Shown: one piece after another, positions 7,210 through 15,885 of the stretch
Numbering within the stretch: position 1 is the stretch's first letter
Layout of the letters: each line of letters begins with the position of its first letter
Assembly (NCBI GenBank): GCA_039198685.1
Contig: JBCCTK010000048.1
Span: forward strand, 1 to 20,566
Source of the DNA: UBA5336 sp039198685
GTDB lineage: Bacteria; Pseudomonadota; Alphaproteobacteria; Caulobacterales; Hyphomonadaceae
Reading direction: 5' to 3'
Length of the DNA stretch: 20,566 nucleotides
Translations under genes and position numbers: made by a program
Notes under the pieces: generated by a model
The model's database searches: none
What the model was told of the DNA's origin: nothing
The model's input: the letters and a program-made list of their open reading frames with translations, nothing else

Positions 7210-9666
7210 CTAAGCCGCGCCTGTCTCGACCAGTTCCAGCGCGGGCTTGGCGGCTTCGATGTTGGCCATAACCGGCAGCCAACACGTTACGATCGTGCCC
7301 CCTTCGGGATTGTCCTTGATGCCGACATTGCCACCGTGCAGGTCAATGAAGCGGTGCACGAGGGCAAGGCCCAGGCCAGCGCCGCGCTGGTCCCCGCTGG
7401 TGAAGCTGTCAAAGCTCGTTGCGCGGGCCTCCGGCGCCATGCCTTTGCCCGTATCTGTGACGGTGATCGTCGCCATTTCGCCAACCCTTTGGGCAGAAAC
7501 GGTGATCTCACCGCCCGCTTCGGTGAAGCGCAGGGCGTTTGAGACGAGGTTGAATAAGACTTGGCGCAAACGGTGCTCGTCAGCGCGGATCAAGCCGAGA
7601 TTTTCTCCCAACTCCGCATGGACATGGACCTGGGTGTCAGAAGCCTTGGTGACGACCATTTCCACAGAGTCTTTCACAAGTTGGCCCAGCGGAACATCGG
7701 AGAGGTCCAGGTCAAGCCTGCCTGCCTCGATCATCGCCAGGTCGAGGATGTTCTCTATCAGTTTGGAAAGGTGGTCAGAGGCCTGGAGAATAGCGGATAC
7801 ATAGTCGGCCTGGCGGTCTGTCAGGTCGCCATGGCGCTGGCTTTCCAGGAATTCTGCATACCCCAAAATCGTCGTCAGCGGACTCCGCAATTGATAGCTT
7901 ACATTTTGCACAAATTCGGTCTTTAGACGGTCTGCTGCCTCAAAAGCTTCGGCGCGCTCACGGAGAGCGCTCTCGACCCGGCGGGTTGCTGTGACATCGG
8001 CCATAGCGATGAGCGTGTTTCCATCCGGCAATGGATGGGTGAGATAAGTCAGGATCGAGCCATCGGACCGTTTCATTTCCCCTGTTGTGGCCTGGCGGGC
8101 CTTGGCGCTTGGATCGGTAATGTGACCCTTTATTTCATCCCAGGTTGCCGTATCGTGGAACAGCGGCAAGCAGGCTTCGATAACAGCGGAATAGTCGGGT
8201 TCATGCTTGAGTTGCTCAGCATCCAGTTTCCAGAGTTCCGCGAGTGCCTGGTTCCAGAGCTTCAACCGGCCATCACTGCCAAACACCGCACAGGCCTCGT
8301 GAAGACTGTCCAGCGTCGACGTCTGGGTCTTGGCCATCGCCTTGAACTGGGTCTTCAAGTCCAACTCGGTGGTGATGTCTTTGAAGAGCAACAACAGCCC
8401 GCCCATGGGGTGGCGCTGGCGAGTGACGCTCAAAGTCTTCTTTCCCGGAAGAGACCAAGTGTCTTCCTCCACACCATCAATATCAAGATAATATGAGAGT
8501 TCATCTGCGCGCCAGGCAGCATAGTCGGTACGCGCCGGGAGTTTGCGTTGTTCGCGGAGGCGGTCGAGCAGTTGACCGTGGCTCGGGCCGTCAATCAGGA
8601 AGGCTTCGTCCAAGTCCCACATCTCTGCGAAGGAGCGATTGTGGAAGATCAGCTTGCGCTCGGAGCTGAAAATCGCGACACCGTCGGCGACGTGATTCAG
8701 CGTCTCGGCATGGGCTTTTTCGAGCCGCGCCAACTCTTCACGTGCCGCCTCCTGGGCTGACACATCAAGGGCCATCGCACCCGAACCACCATTCAGCGGG
8801 AAAGTCAGTACGCGCATAGCCCTGCGCTCGCCGGCAATCACCATGTGACGCGTATCGTCGATCTCAGTACCAGTATCATTGGTCTTTCGGGTTTGCTCCC
8901 CTGAATGGGAATCCAGGAAAGTCTGTTTTTCAAGAACTTTCTCAAGCGAGCTTGCCTCAACGGCTTCCACATAGGCCGGATTGGCCCAAAGCAGTTTGCC
9001 TGCACCCGACATGCGCCAGGCCGGGAAAGGCGCACGGTCGAGCATCTCCAGGAACGCAAAAGGGTTGGCCGCCAGGATACGGCGCATTTCTTCATGCTTG
9101 ATAATCGTACTGGAACTTGCCAAGTGACGTGCCGTGGAGTCTGTCAACCAGACGATAACCCGTGCACCCGCGCCGGTGCGCCCGTCAGCTTCGATAAAAC
9201 CGCGTTGTTGGGTGGATATTGTGAGCGAAAACGAAGTCCCTTCGGACATCAACTCGCGAAGGGCAAGGCGCAGTGTCGTGTCTCTTCCGGACGCATCGCG
9301 GGCTTCTAGGTCAGCGAGGCCTTCGAGAATGGCAAGGGCTGGGTCGTCGGAAATGCCGTCATCGGTGTAGCGCAGGAGCGTGGCGAAGGCCGCTTCAGAT
9401 CCCATAAGCTCTGGCGTGCCAAGGTCTTCTACATCGGTCACTTCTTGGGCTGCGCTATCCCATACAAGAACGATCCCGGGATTGGCAGACAAGATTGAAC
9501 GTTGCTCTGCCAGTTCCCCTTCGAGATCTGAGGAGCGATCGCGAAAACGCCTAGCGGCACCGCGCGCACCGTCTGAAACCCGCAAAGCCCAAAGCAAAGA
9601 TGCAAGCGCCATGGCCGACGCGCCAGCCGCCATTAGGAACGGAATATGCTCGCCAGAAATTGCCAT
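7210..9666 (-). CDS. divL: DivL-type sensor kinase with Tyr replacing the phospho-accepting His
   Basis: The 818-residue protein has one N-terminal membrane helix (about 8-30), PAS-like modules through the middle (about 205-315, 325-440, 450-570), a dimerisation helix and a HATPase domain. The H-box reads FVQNVSYQLRSPLTTILGY: Tyr591 (codon 7894-7896) stands where histidine kinases have the phosphorylated His. This is the defining feature of Caulobacter DivL, which binds CckA and DivK/DivK~P and so controls CtrA phosphorylation. The ATP-binding boxes are retained: N710 in NLVSNALRF, DTGKGM (738-743), GAGLGL (762-767). ATG 9666 is chosen because it places the membrane helix at the terminus and has GGCAGG upstream; GTG 9711 would add 15 residues. 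A CtrA box lies 85-99 bases upstream of this start, and a GAATC methylation site (9698-9702) lies in the leader. No tsaE gene follows, unlike the arrangement I recall in Caulobacter. Confidence 0.9.
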   Translation of the reverse strand: MAISGEHIPFLMAAGASAMALASLLWALRVSDGARGAARRFRDRSSDLEGELAEQRSILSANPGIVLVWDSAAQEVTDVEDLGTPELMGSEAAFATLLRYTDDGISDDPALAILEGLADLEARDASGRDTTLRLALRELMSEGTSFSLTISTQQRGFIEADGRTGAGARVIVWLTDSTARHLASSSTIIKHEEMRRILAANPFAFLEMLDRAPFPAWRMSGAGKLLWANPAYVEAVEASSLEKVLEKQTFLDSHSGEQTRKTNDTGTEIDDTRHMVIAGERRAMRVLTFPLNGGSGAMALDVSAQEAAREELARLEKAHAETLNHVADGVAIFSSERKLIFHNRSFAEMWDLDEAFLIDGPSHGQLLDRLREQRKLPARTDYAAWRADELSYYLDIDGVEEDTWSLPGKKTLSVTRQRHPMGGLLLLFKDITTELDLKTQFKAMAKTQTSTLDSLHEACAVFGSDGRLKLWNQALAELWKLDAEQLKHEPDYSAVIEACLPLFHDTATWDEIKGHITDPSAKARQATTGEMKRSDGSILTYLTHPLPDGNTLIAMADVTATRRVESALRERAEAFEAADRLKTEFVQNVSYQLRSPLTTILGYAEFLESQRHGDLTDRQADYVSAILQASDHLSKLIENILDLAMIEAGRLDLDLSDVPLGQLVKDSVEMVVTKASDTQVHVHAELGENLGLIRADEHRLRQVLFNLVSNALRFTEAGGEITVSAQRVGEMATITVTDTGKGMAPEARATSFDSFTSGDQRGAGLGLALVHRFIDLHGGNVGIKDNPEGGTIVTCWLPVMANIEAAKPALELVETGAA

Positions 9667-9750
9667 CGCCGAACCTGCCTCTTGAGCCGCTGCACACGAA
9701 TCTCGGCACACCGTAAACCTAACACGAATTAACCGATTGCGCTGATAGCG

Positions 9751-9765
9751 TTAACCGTCACTTAA
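9751..9765. promoter_or_regulatory. CtrA-binding box (TTAA-N7-TTAA) between divL and the DUF937 gene
   Basis: TTAACCGTCACTTAAC contains the exact full CtrA recognition pattern, TTAA (9751-9754), seven bases, TTAA (9762-9765). Both strands end in TTAAC, as in the extended consensus. A further TTAACC half-site is at 9729-9734. The box lies about 85 bases upstream of the divL start and 94 bases upstream of the DUF937 start, so it could act on either or both. The identification is by consensus; occupancy is inferred. Confidence 0.75.
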
Positions 9766-9858
9766 CAGATTGCAGCTGCCACGAATTCCAGATGCGCCCT
9801 TTACAGGGTCTTCCTCGCGCGCGACGCTTGTCACTAACCTCACATCGGGAGCGTGGTT

Positions 9859-10542
9859 ATGGCGGGTATGAACCTTCTGGAAATGATAATGGGTGCCCAG
9901 GGCGGGGCAGCAAAACAACAATTGGGTCAACAGCTTGGTCTGGATGACGACCAGACGGGCGCCGCTCTTCAAGCGCTGCTGCCGGCGCTATCGGCTGGCC
10001 TGAAGGCGAACACAGCCAAGCCCGGCGGCATTGAAGCCCTGCTCAGCGCCCTACAAAATGGACAACACGAACAGTACATCGACCGGCCAGACGCGCTCGC
10101 ACAACCCGAGACGATCAATGACGGCAATGCCATTCTAGGCCATCTTCTAGGGTCGAAAGACATGTCACGGGCGGTAGCCAGCCGGGCGTCGGAAAGAACG
10201 GGCATCAGCGACCAAGTCCTCAAGACGGCCCTGCCAATGGTCGCATCGATGGTGATGGGCTCACTTTCAAAACAAACCAAAGACCCCAACATCGCAGGTC
10301 AGTTGATGGGTATGCTGGGCGCCAACCCATCGGCATCAACATCCACCGAGGGGTCAACTTCCAGTGGCGGACTACTTGGCGGGCTTTTGGGCTCTGTCAT
10401 GGGAGGCAGCAAAACACAGCAACCAGCGCCGGTTCAGCAAAGTGGCGGTATAATGGGCATGCTGGGCAATATGCTCGACAGCGACAAAGACGGCTCAGCG
10501 GTCGATGACATATTCGACATGGTGATGAAGCAACGCCGCTAA
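9859..10542 (+). CDS. DUF937 domain protein
   Basis: The 227-residue product matches the DUF937 (YidB-like) pattern. The N-terminus MNLLEMIMGAQGGAAKQQLG is followed by LGLDDDQTGAALQALLPALSAGL, then NDGNAILGHLLGSKDMSRAVASRASERTG and LPMVASMVMGSL, all helical and Gly/Met-rich. The C-terminal third is a low-complexity Ser/Gly/Gln linker ending in a second GGIMGMLGNMLDSD-type motif. There is no signal peptide. Biochemical function of the family is not established. ATG 9859 is used because GGGAG precedes it by seven to eight bases; GTG 9853 and ATG 9868 are alternatives. It is divergent from divL across the CtrA box and codirectional with the hydrolase gene that follows after 71 bases. Confidence 0.85.
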   Translation: MAGMNLLEMIMGAQGGAAKQQLGQQLGLDDDQTGAALQALLPALSAGLKANTAKPGGIEALLSALQNGQHEQYIDRPDALAQPETINDGNAILGHLLGSKDMSRAVASRASERTGISDQVLKTALPMVASMVMGSLSKQTKDPNIAGQLMGMLGANPSASTSTEGSTSSGGLLGGLLGSVMGGSKTQQPAPVQQSGGIMGMLGNMLDSDKDGSAVDDIFDMVMKQRR

Positions 10543-10613
10543 CCACAAATCTCTGGCAACATGTGGGGCAGACTGCCATACGGTTTGGGCTACACTTCTA
10601 GTCGTTGGGGAAA

Positions 10614-12533
10614 ATGATGGACACAGCTGAACTCGCCCGGCTCGAGCCCGAAAACCTGAAGACGAGCGTCAGCTACGAGGAAGCGGTGGCGCTGTCAGCC
10701 AAGCTGGCTGGAGGCGTACCCCTCACACCTATGGAGCGCGCGGAGATCGGGCTGGCCCTTGCCGATGAGCAGCTGGACCAGGAGCCTGAAGACGTCGCAA
10801 CACTGGACCAAAAGCAACGCGCCTTGGCTACGCTTGAAGCGACCGAGGAAGATCTTTCCGGACGCGAACATTGGACGTCGCAAGACGCCATGGCCGCGAG
10901 AGAAATGATGGTTCGGCTCCTGGACCGTCAAGCGGGTCTTATGTTGGCCATGGACAAGCCGGTTGCAGCCTTCCTGAAGGCTGCATTAGCCCGCGACCTT
11001 GCCGAAGACTTTGGCGAGGATGAAAGCGACAGCGCGATAGCGCGAGCGGAGTTCATGATGACAGCCGCTCAAATCTGCGGACGCCCGGATTTTATTCGCC
11101 AAGCCCATGACGCAATGTCGTCTGCTGGCGCAGACCCGGCGCCAACAGGTGCCGTCTTTGGAAATGTGGGCACCAGCGTGCCCATGGCATCCGAGAGTCA
11201 TGGATTTGAGTCAGCTGTACCCGCGCCCATTTCCGCCCCTGCACCAGAGAGTTTTCCCGCTGTCACATCCGCACCCGCACCGGAGAGCATGCGCACGCCC
11301 ACGCCATCAGCGCGGCGCAGAAGCCGGCGTTCTCGTTCTAACGACACCGCAATGCCCTTGGAGCCGGGAACTGAACCGCCCTATCATGAAGTGCCCGTTT
11401 TCTTTGCAACCCACCGGAACCGATCGCGGGGTAATAACCCGTACGACTATTTCCGCGGCAAACGCGCCGACCTCAGCCTCGGCAAATCCACAGTGACCGT
11501 GCCGAAGAACCGCGAAGTGGGTGACTTCAAGGTAGCGAAGGCATCAAGCTGGAAAACGGCTGACAAGGCCAAACTGATCACCATCGATACAATCGACTTG
11601 ATCGGCGACCAAGCCGCCTTTCTCGACGAATTCCGGACCGATATGGCGGCCTCCGAGAGAAAGGAAGCCCTGGTCTTTATCCACGGATACAACACATCTT
11701 TCGCTGGCGCACTCATGCGGGCGGGTCAGTTGTCTGTCGACCTCGACATTGACGGTGCAACCTTGATGTATTCCTGGCCCTCCAAGGCCAGCTTCATGAG
11801 CTATGTGATCGACCGCAACCAGGTGATCGCACGGTTCGTCAACGATTTGCGCGACCTGGTCGTCGAAATCGCTCTGAACACCGGCGCCCAACGCGTCCAT
11901 ATTCTCGGCCATTCCATGGGCTGCCAGTTCCTTTTGGATACGCTGGAAAAAGTACTCATCCATCCGCAAATCCTTCAGGGAAATGGCCAGCCGATTGCCG
12001 ATGAGATCATCTTCGCGTCCCCAGATGTCGATGCGGATGATTTCGTCGCCACTGTCCCCGATATTCGCGGCTTGGCAAAACGCATAACGGTCTACAGTTC
12101 GCGCGAAGACAGGGCACTTGCGGCCTCAAAACTGCTCTGGGGCTCACCCCGGGCCGGCCAGTCGCCTGAAGCGATTGGACAAACCGGCATTGATGCAATC
12201 GACACGACCGCAGCCCAGCAGGACTTTCTGGGTCACAGCGACTATTCGAAAAGCGCGATCGATGATGTGCGCGCCGTTGTCTGGATGCCAGAGGATGTAC
12301 CACCTGGAAAACGCGATGCCATCCTCAAGCCAGACGCGTCCGGCACACACTGGATTTATCGCGGCGACGAAGTGGCAACTACAGGACTGCCCTTCCGAAA
12401 GGCGCTGTTATTCCTCCGCGAAAATGGATTGGACGCTGGTAGGGCGCTGTTTGGCGCAGTCTCGCCCATTTCCAACCCACCCTCTGCCATAGAAGAGCCG
12501 GTGCGCTCAGAACTTGAAAAGCTGTTGACCTAG
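10614..12533 (+). CDS. DUF900-type alpha/beta hydrolase with long N-terminal extension
   Basis: The C-terminal half of this 639-residue protein is a DUF900-family alpha/beta hydrolase: EVPVFFATHRNR, ALVFIHGYNTSF (oxyanion region near 355), MYSWPSKASFMSYVIDRN and the nucleophile elbow LGHSMG with S434. Probable acid and base are the aspartates of SPDVDADDF (near 471) and H541 in FLGHSDYSKS. Residues 1-175 form an acidic, helical domain of unknown role. A Pro/Ala/Ser linker (about 180-235) with an Arg-rich patch RRRSRRSRS joins the two. No signal peptide is visible, so it should be cytoplasmic. GGGGA just before the start supports ATG 10614 or the adjacent ATG 10617. Substrate unknown; DUF900 members resemble lipases/esterases. 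Confidence 0.88.
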   Translation: MMDTAELARLEPENLKTSVSYEEAVALSAKLAGGVPLTPMERAEIGLALADEQLDQEPEDVATLDQKQRALATLEATEEDLSGREHWTSQDAMAAREMMVRLLDRQAGLMLAMDKPVAAFLKAALARDLAEDFGEDESDSAIARAEFMMTAAQICGRPDFIRQAHDAMSSAGADPAPTGAVFGNVGTSVPMASESHGFESAVPAPISAPAPESFPAVTSAPAPESMRTPTPSARRRSRRSRSNDTAMPLEPGTEPPYHEVPVFFATHRNRSRGNNPYDYFRGKRADLSLGKSTVTVPKNREVGDFKVAKASSWKTADKAKLITIDTIDLIGDQAAFLDEFRTDMAASERKEALVFIHGYNTSFAGALMRAGQLSVDLDIDGATLMYSWPSKASFMSYVIDRNQVIARFVNDLRDLVVEIALNTGAQRVHILGHSMGCQFLLDTLEKVLIHPQILQGNGQPIADEIIFASPDVDADDFVATVPDIRGLAKRITVYSSREDRALAASKLLWGSPRAGQSPEAIGQTGIDAIDTTAAQQDFLGHSDYSKSAIDDVRAVVWMPEDVPPGKRDAILKPDASGTHWIYRGDEVATTGLPFRKALLFLRENGLDAGRALFGAVSPISNPPSAIEEPVRSELEKLLT

Positions 12534-12589
12534 GGCGTCTACACATAAACGCTTGCGTCTTTGCTACAAATGCATCATATCGTTATTCG

Positions 12590-12961
12590 ATGAAAGCAGA
12601 AAATCGATACGAGCCTGGCGATGTGATCTCAGTTCCATTTTCCGGTGTGTTGCGCCATTATGGCGTCGTCACGTTCGCCGGTCGAATTCTATCAAATAAT
12701 GGCTACAGAGGCGGCGTAATTTCCCAGACCGTTGCGGAATTTTCGGACGGTCGCCCAGTTCGTTATCACGGCCAGGCCGGAGACACTTCCCCATACCTGG
12801 CCCACGATCGGGCCCATCGACATTTGGGGAAAGACTACACCCTGACCGGGGCCAACTGCATCGACTATACACGACATGCGCGCGGCCAACGCGCCACGCC
12901 ATGGCAGGTGGGTCGCGCGGTTCTGATGGCGCTCGGAGATATGCGGAAAAACCGGTATTAA
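12590..12961 (+). CDS. Small LRAT/NC-domain-like protein (permuted papain fold)
   Basis: The 123-residue product resembles LRAT-like (NlpC/P60-related, circularly permuted) proteins. YEPGDVISVPFSGVLRHYGVV gives the typical PGD start and the catalytic-type His23 in HYG; GANC with C90 followed by IDYTRHARG and the TPWQVGRAVL helix corresponds to the LRAT NC motif. Family members are acyltransferases, thiol esterases or amidases on lipids. The assignment is by motif order and is tentative. The start ATG has no obvious Shine-Dalgarno. It follows the DUF900 hydrolase by 56 bases on the same strand, which suggests co-expression, and ends six bases from the convergent monooxygenase gene. Confidence 0.7.
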   Translation: MKAENRYEPGDVISVPFSGVLRHYGVVTFAGRILSNNGYRGGVISQTVAEFSDGRPVRYHGQAGDTSPYLAHDRAHRHLGKDYTLTGANCIDYTRHARGQRATPWQVGRAVLMALGDMRKNRY

Positions 12962-12967
12962 GGCAAA

Positions 12968-14485
12968 CTACTCTGCAGCAACCGCGTCTGCGGGCGCCCC
13001 GGCATCGAGCCGACGACCGTTCCGGGTGAAGACCAAAGCGCCATCTTCCAGCGGTGCCTTGCGAAACATCTGTTTGTCTTTCCAGTAGTTTTGCGGGTTT
13101 ACCCAAGGTTCGCGGTCACCTTGCTTTGGAAACATGTGCATGACACGCTGCATGTAGCCTGAAGAAAAATCATCAATCCAGGGCCTGGCAGGCATCTCCT
13201 CTTCTTTCGGCCGCAGGTGTGGAACGACCGTGTTCGCGCCCATCTCGTCCATCCGGTTCAAGACACGGCACGCATATTCAGACGTCAAATCGGCCCGAAG
13301 GGTCCAACTGGCATTGATGTACCCAAAGCTTGAAATGAGGTTCGGCACGCCGGAAAACGCGAGCCCTTTATAGGTCCATGTTTCACCGAATTTGATCGGC
13401 TCACCATCCACAACGAACTCAGCCTCGCCCAGTACAACCATTTCGAGACCCGTCGCGGTGACTATGATGTCGGCATCCAAATGCTCGCCTGACTCCAATT
13501 GAATACCGGACGCGTCAAATGTATTGATATGGTCGGTGACGACGCTTGCGCGCCCAGACTTCAATGCCTTGAACAAATCGGAATTGGGCACCAGGCAAAG
13601 ACGCTGGTCCCATGGATTATAAGTCGGTGTGAAGTGCGTCTCGATGTCAAAATCGGGACCTAACTCTTCGCGTAACATACCCAGAAGCTTCTCCTTTATC
13701 TTCTCAGGGTTTTTGCGGGTCTGATTATACATAAATTGCTGCATCGCGACGTTTTTCGCTCGGGTTAAGCCGTAAGCCCAACTGTCGGGCAAGACCTTAC
13801 GCAAAGTGTTTGCAATGGCATCCTCATCTGGCCTTGAAACGACATAGGTCGGTGAGCGCTGGAGCATGGTCACATGTCCAGCCTTGTCGGCCATTGAAGG
13901 AACGAGCGTCATGGCCGTTGCGCCAGACCCAATCACCACAACGCGCTTTCCCGCGTAATCGAGATCTTCAGGCCAGAATTGTGGATGAATCACCTGACCC
14001 TTGAACGCATCGCGGCCTGGAAACTCTGGCGTGTGCCCTTGGCGGTAGTTGTAATATCCCGCACACATCATGAGGAAGTTGCAGGTAAAGCAAACCGTCT
14101 CACCGGTCTCGGTGTTCTCTGCGTCCAACCGCCAGGCTGCCGCAGCACTGTTCCATGCCGCACGCACCAAGCGATGATGGAAATGGATATGCTGGCGAAT
14201 GGTGTGTTCATCCGCAGTTTCATTCACATAATCGCGAATAGACGGACCATCGGCGATCGACTTAGCGGCCGTCCAGGGTTTGAAACTATAGCCAAGCGTA
14301 TGCATGTCGCTGTCTGACCGAATACCTGGATAACGAAACAAATCCCAGGTGCCCCCAATGGTCTCTCGGGTTTCGAGGAGAGCAAAGGATTTGTCCGGAC
14401 AGTCTCGTTTCAGGTGAACGGCCGCGCCAATTCCTGACAGGCCAGCGCCGATAATCATCACATCATAATGGGGCACTTCGACCAT
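12968..14485 (-). CDS. Flavin-dependent Baeyer-Villiger-type monooxygenase
   Basis: The 505-residue enzyme has two Rossmann motifs: FAD-binding GAGLSG (13-18) with GGTWDLFRYPGIRSDSDM (44-61), and NADPH-binding GSGATA (186-191). Between them is the BVMO fingerprint FKGQVIHPQFWP (161-172), fitting FxGxxxHxxxW. Such enzymes insert oxygen next to a carbonyl or oxidise N/S heteroatoms; the substrate is unknown. ATG 14485 is chosen over the 15-residue-longer start because GGAGG lies eight bases upstream and the sequence then begins directly before the FAD strand. It is divergent from the sugar dehydrogenase gene; convergent with the LRAT-like gene. Confidence 0.92.
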   Translation of the reverse strand: MVEVPHYDVMIIGAGLSGIGAAVHLKRDCPDKSFALLETRETIGGTWDLFRYPGIRSDSDMHTLGYSFKPWTAAKSIADGPSIRDYVNETADEHTIRQHIHFHHRLVRAAWNSAAAAWRLDAENTETGETVCFTCNFLMMCAGYYNYRQGHTPEFPGRDAFKGQVIHPQFWPEDLDYAGKRVVVIGSGATAMTLVPSMADKAGHVTMLQRSPTYVVSRPDEDAIANTLRKVLPDSWAYGLTRAKNVAMQQFMYNQTRKNPEKIKEKLLGMLREELGPDFDIETHFTPTYNPWDQRLCLVPNSDLFKALKSGRASVVTDHINTFDASGIQLESGEHLDADIIVTATGLEMVVLGEAEFVVDGEPIKFGETWTYKGLAFSGVPNLISSFGYINASWTLRADLTSEYACRVLNRMDEMGANTVVPHLRPKEEEMPARPWIDDFSSGYMQRVMHMFPKQGDREPWVNPQNYWKDKQMFRKAPLEDGALVFTRNGRRLDAGAPADAVAAE

Positions 14486-14573
14486 ATTGTTTCCTCCAGC
14501 AGCCCACGCATTTATTGACGCCGGCGTCATCTTTCACGACATGTACCCCGAATTTGCGACGTGGCCAATGCGC

Positions 14574-14610
14574 GGATTGCGCGGCCAGATCCGAAATGGA
14601 TTGCGGCCAG
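14574..14610. repeat. Short imperfect direct repeat in the divergent promoter region
   Basis: GGATTGCGCGGCCAG (14574-14588) recurs as GGATTGCGGCCAG (14598-14610), 24 bases apart and differing by a two-base deletion. The first copy also lies in an outer dyad TGGCC...GGCCA (about 14563-14588). Paired copies about two helical turns apart in a divergent intergenic region would suit an operator, but no regulator gene is adjacent. Confidence 0.35.
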
Positions 14611-14656
14611 CGTGCAGCACCTTATTTAGTTGTTGCGTTTGATTAGGAGATTCGAC

Positions 14657-15814
14657 ATGCCTCGCGCCGCCGCCGCCCTCTCCAGCCTCGTTTGCGCCGT
14701 AGCCTGTGCTGGCGCCACAGACCTGGGGCCACCTACAACCGAATCTGACTCAGGGATCAGCCTTGAACTGACAGAGGTTGCAACTGGGTTGGAGTTTCCC
14801 TGGGGAATGGCCGCATTAGACAATGGCGATATGTTGGTGACGGAGCGTGAAGGGCGCTTGCGGATCTTGCGCAAGGGGGTTCTTGATCCGACCCCCATAA
14901 TCGGGTTGCCAGATGACATTTACGTTGATCGCCAAGGCGGGCTGCTGGACGTTGCTTTACATCCGGACTTCCGTGCCAACCGGATTGTATACCTCTCTTA
15001 TAGTCAGGGCGACAGCGACTCGAATCGCACGGTGCTCATCCGTGGCACGCTGAACGACGCCGCAACAATGCTTGATAGCGTTGAAGAGATCTTTGCGGCA
15101 CACACGCCCGAAAAACGCGGAGGCGCGCACTTTGGATCGCGCATTCTGTTCCTTGCAGACGGTTCCTTGGTCACCACGACCGGGGACGGCTATCGCTGGA
15201 CCGATTTGGCCCAGGATACGTCCAGTCATTTCGGCAAAGTGCTCCGCATGACCGATACCGGCGAGCCCCTGCCGGACAATCCGTTTTTCGATGAGGGCGG
15301 CCCCGCCGCCTATGTCTGGACCTATGGGCACCGCAACATCCAGGGCGCTGCTTACAATCGCGAAACAGGCATTCTCTATGCCCATGAGCACGGCCCAAAA
15401 GGCGGAGACGAACTCAACATCATAAAACCGGCCACAAATTACGGTTGGCCAGAAATTACCTATGGCGTCGACTATGACGGCTCCATCATCTCCAGCAAGA
15501 CGGAAATGGCGGGCATGGCCCAGCCCGCCACATACTGGGTGCCATCCATCGCGCCTTCGGGCATGCTTTTCTATACCGGCGACGCCTATCCAGCATGGAA
15601 AGGCGATCTGCTCATTGGAGCAATGCAAGGGCCTGCAGGCCGGAAACTGGTTCGGGTGGATCTTGATGAATCTGGACAAGTTATCGGCCGAGAGGATCTG
15701 CTCGCCGAAATTGGCGAGGGCTATCGCGACCTCGAAATCGGGTCTGATGGCATGCTCTACCTCGCCACAATTGATATTGATGGAAAAATCTACCGGGCAG
15801 ACATCGCGCAATAG
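14657..15814 (+). CDS. PQQ-dependent sugar dehydrogenase family protein (YliI/sorbosone dehydrogenase-like), exported
   Basis: The 385-residue product carries an N-terminal export signal (about residues 1-18; SSLVCAVACAGA could be cleaved by signal peptidase I or, less typically, at a cysteine as a lipoprotein). The rest is a six-bladed propeller of the glucose/sorbosone dehydrogenase family: FPWGMAALDNGDMLVTEREG, GGLLDVALHPDF, LRMTDTGEPLPDNPF, YVWTYGHRNIQG, AHEHGPKGGDELN and NYGWPEITYGVDY. Related proteins are periplasmic PQQ- and calcium-dependent aldose dehydrogenases; whether PQQ is made in this cell cannot be told. ATG 14657 has AGGAG seven bases upstream; TTG 14630 is rejected. Confidence 0.9.
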   Translation: MPRAAAALSSLVCAVACAGATDLGPPTTESDSGISLELTEVATGLEFPWGMAALDNGDMLVTEREGRLRILRKGVLDPTPIIGLPDDIYVDRQGGLLDVALHPDFRANRIVYLSYSQGDSDSNRTVLIRGTLNDAATMLDSVEEIFAAHTPEKRGGAHFGSRILFLADGSLVTTTGDGYRWTDLAQDTSSHFGKVLRMTDTGEPLPDNPFFDEGGPAAYVWTYGHRNIQGAAYNRETGILYAHEHGPKGGDELNIIKPATNYGWPEITYGVDYDGSIISSKTEMAGMAQPATYWVPSIAPSGMLFYTGDAYPAWKGDLLIGAMQGPAGRKLVRVDLDESGQVIGREDLLAEIGEGYRDLEIGSDGMLYLATIDIDGKIYRADIAQ

Positions 15815-15885
15815 ACACTCGATGCCGTTGCTGCTCTGATTGGGGGTCGCCAGATCTTCAGGCGCGAACCCAAAGGATGCAGGAT

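Noticed and set aside
12543..12564. ACGC-TT-GCGT followed by CTTT after the DUF900 gene as a terminator
   Set aside because: A four-base stem with a two-base loop is too weak, and the LRAT-like gene follows closely on the same strand.
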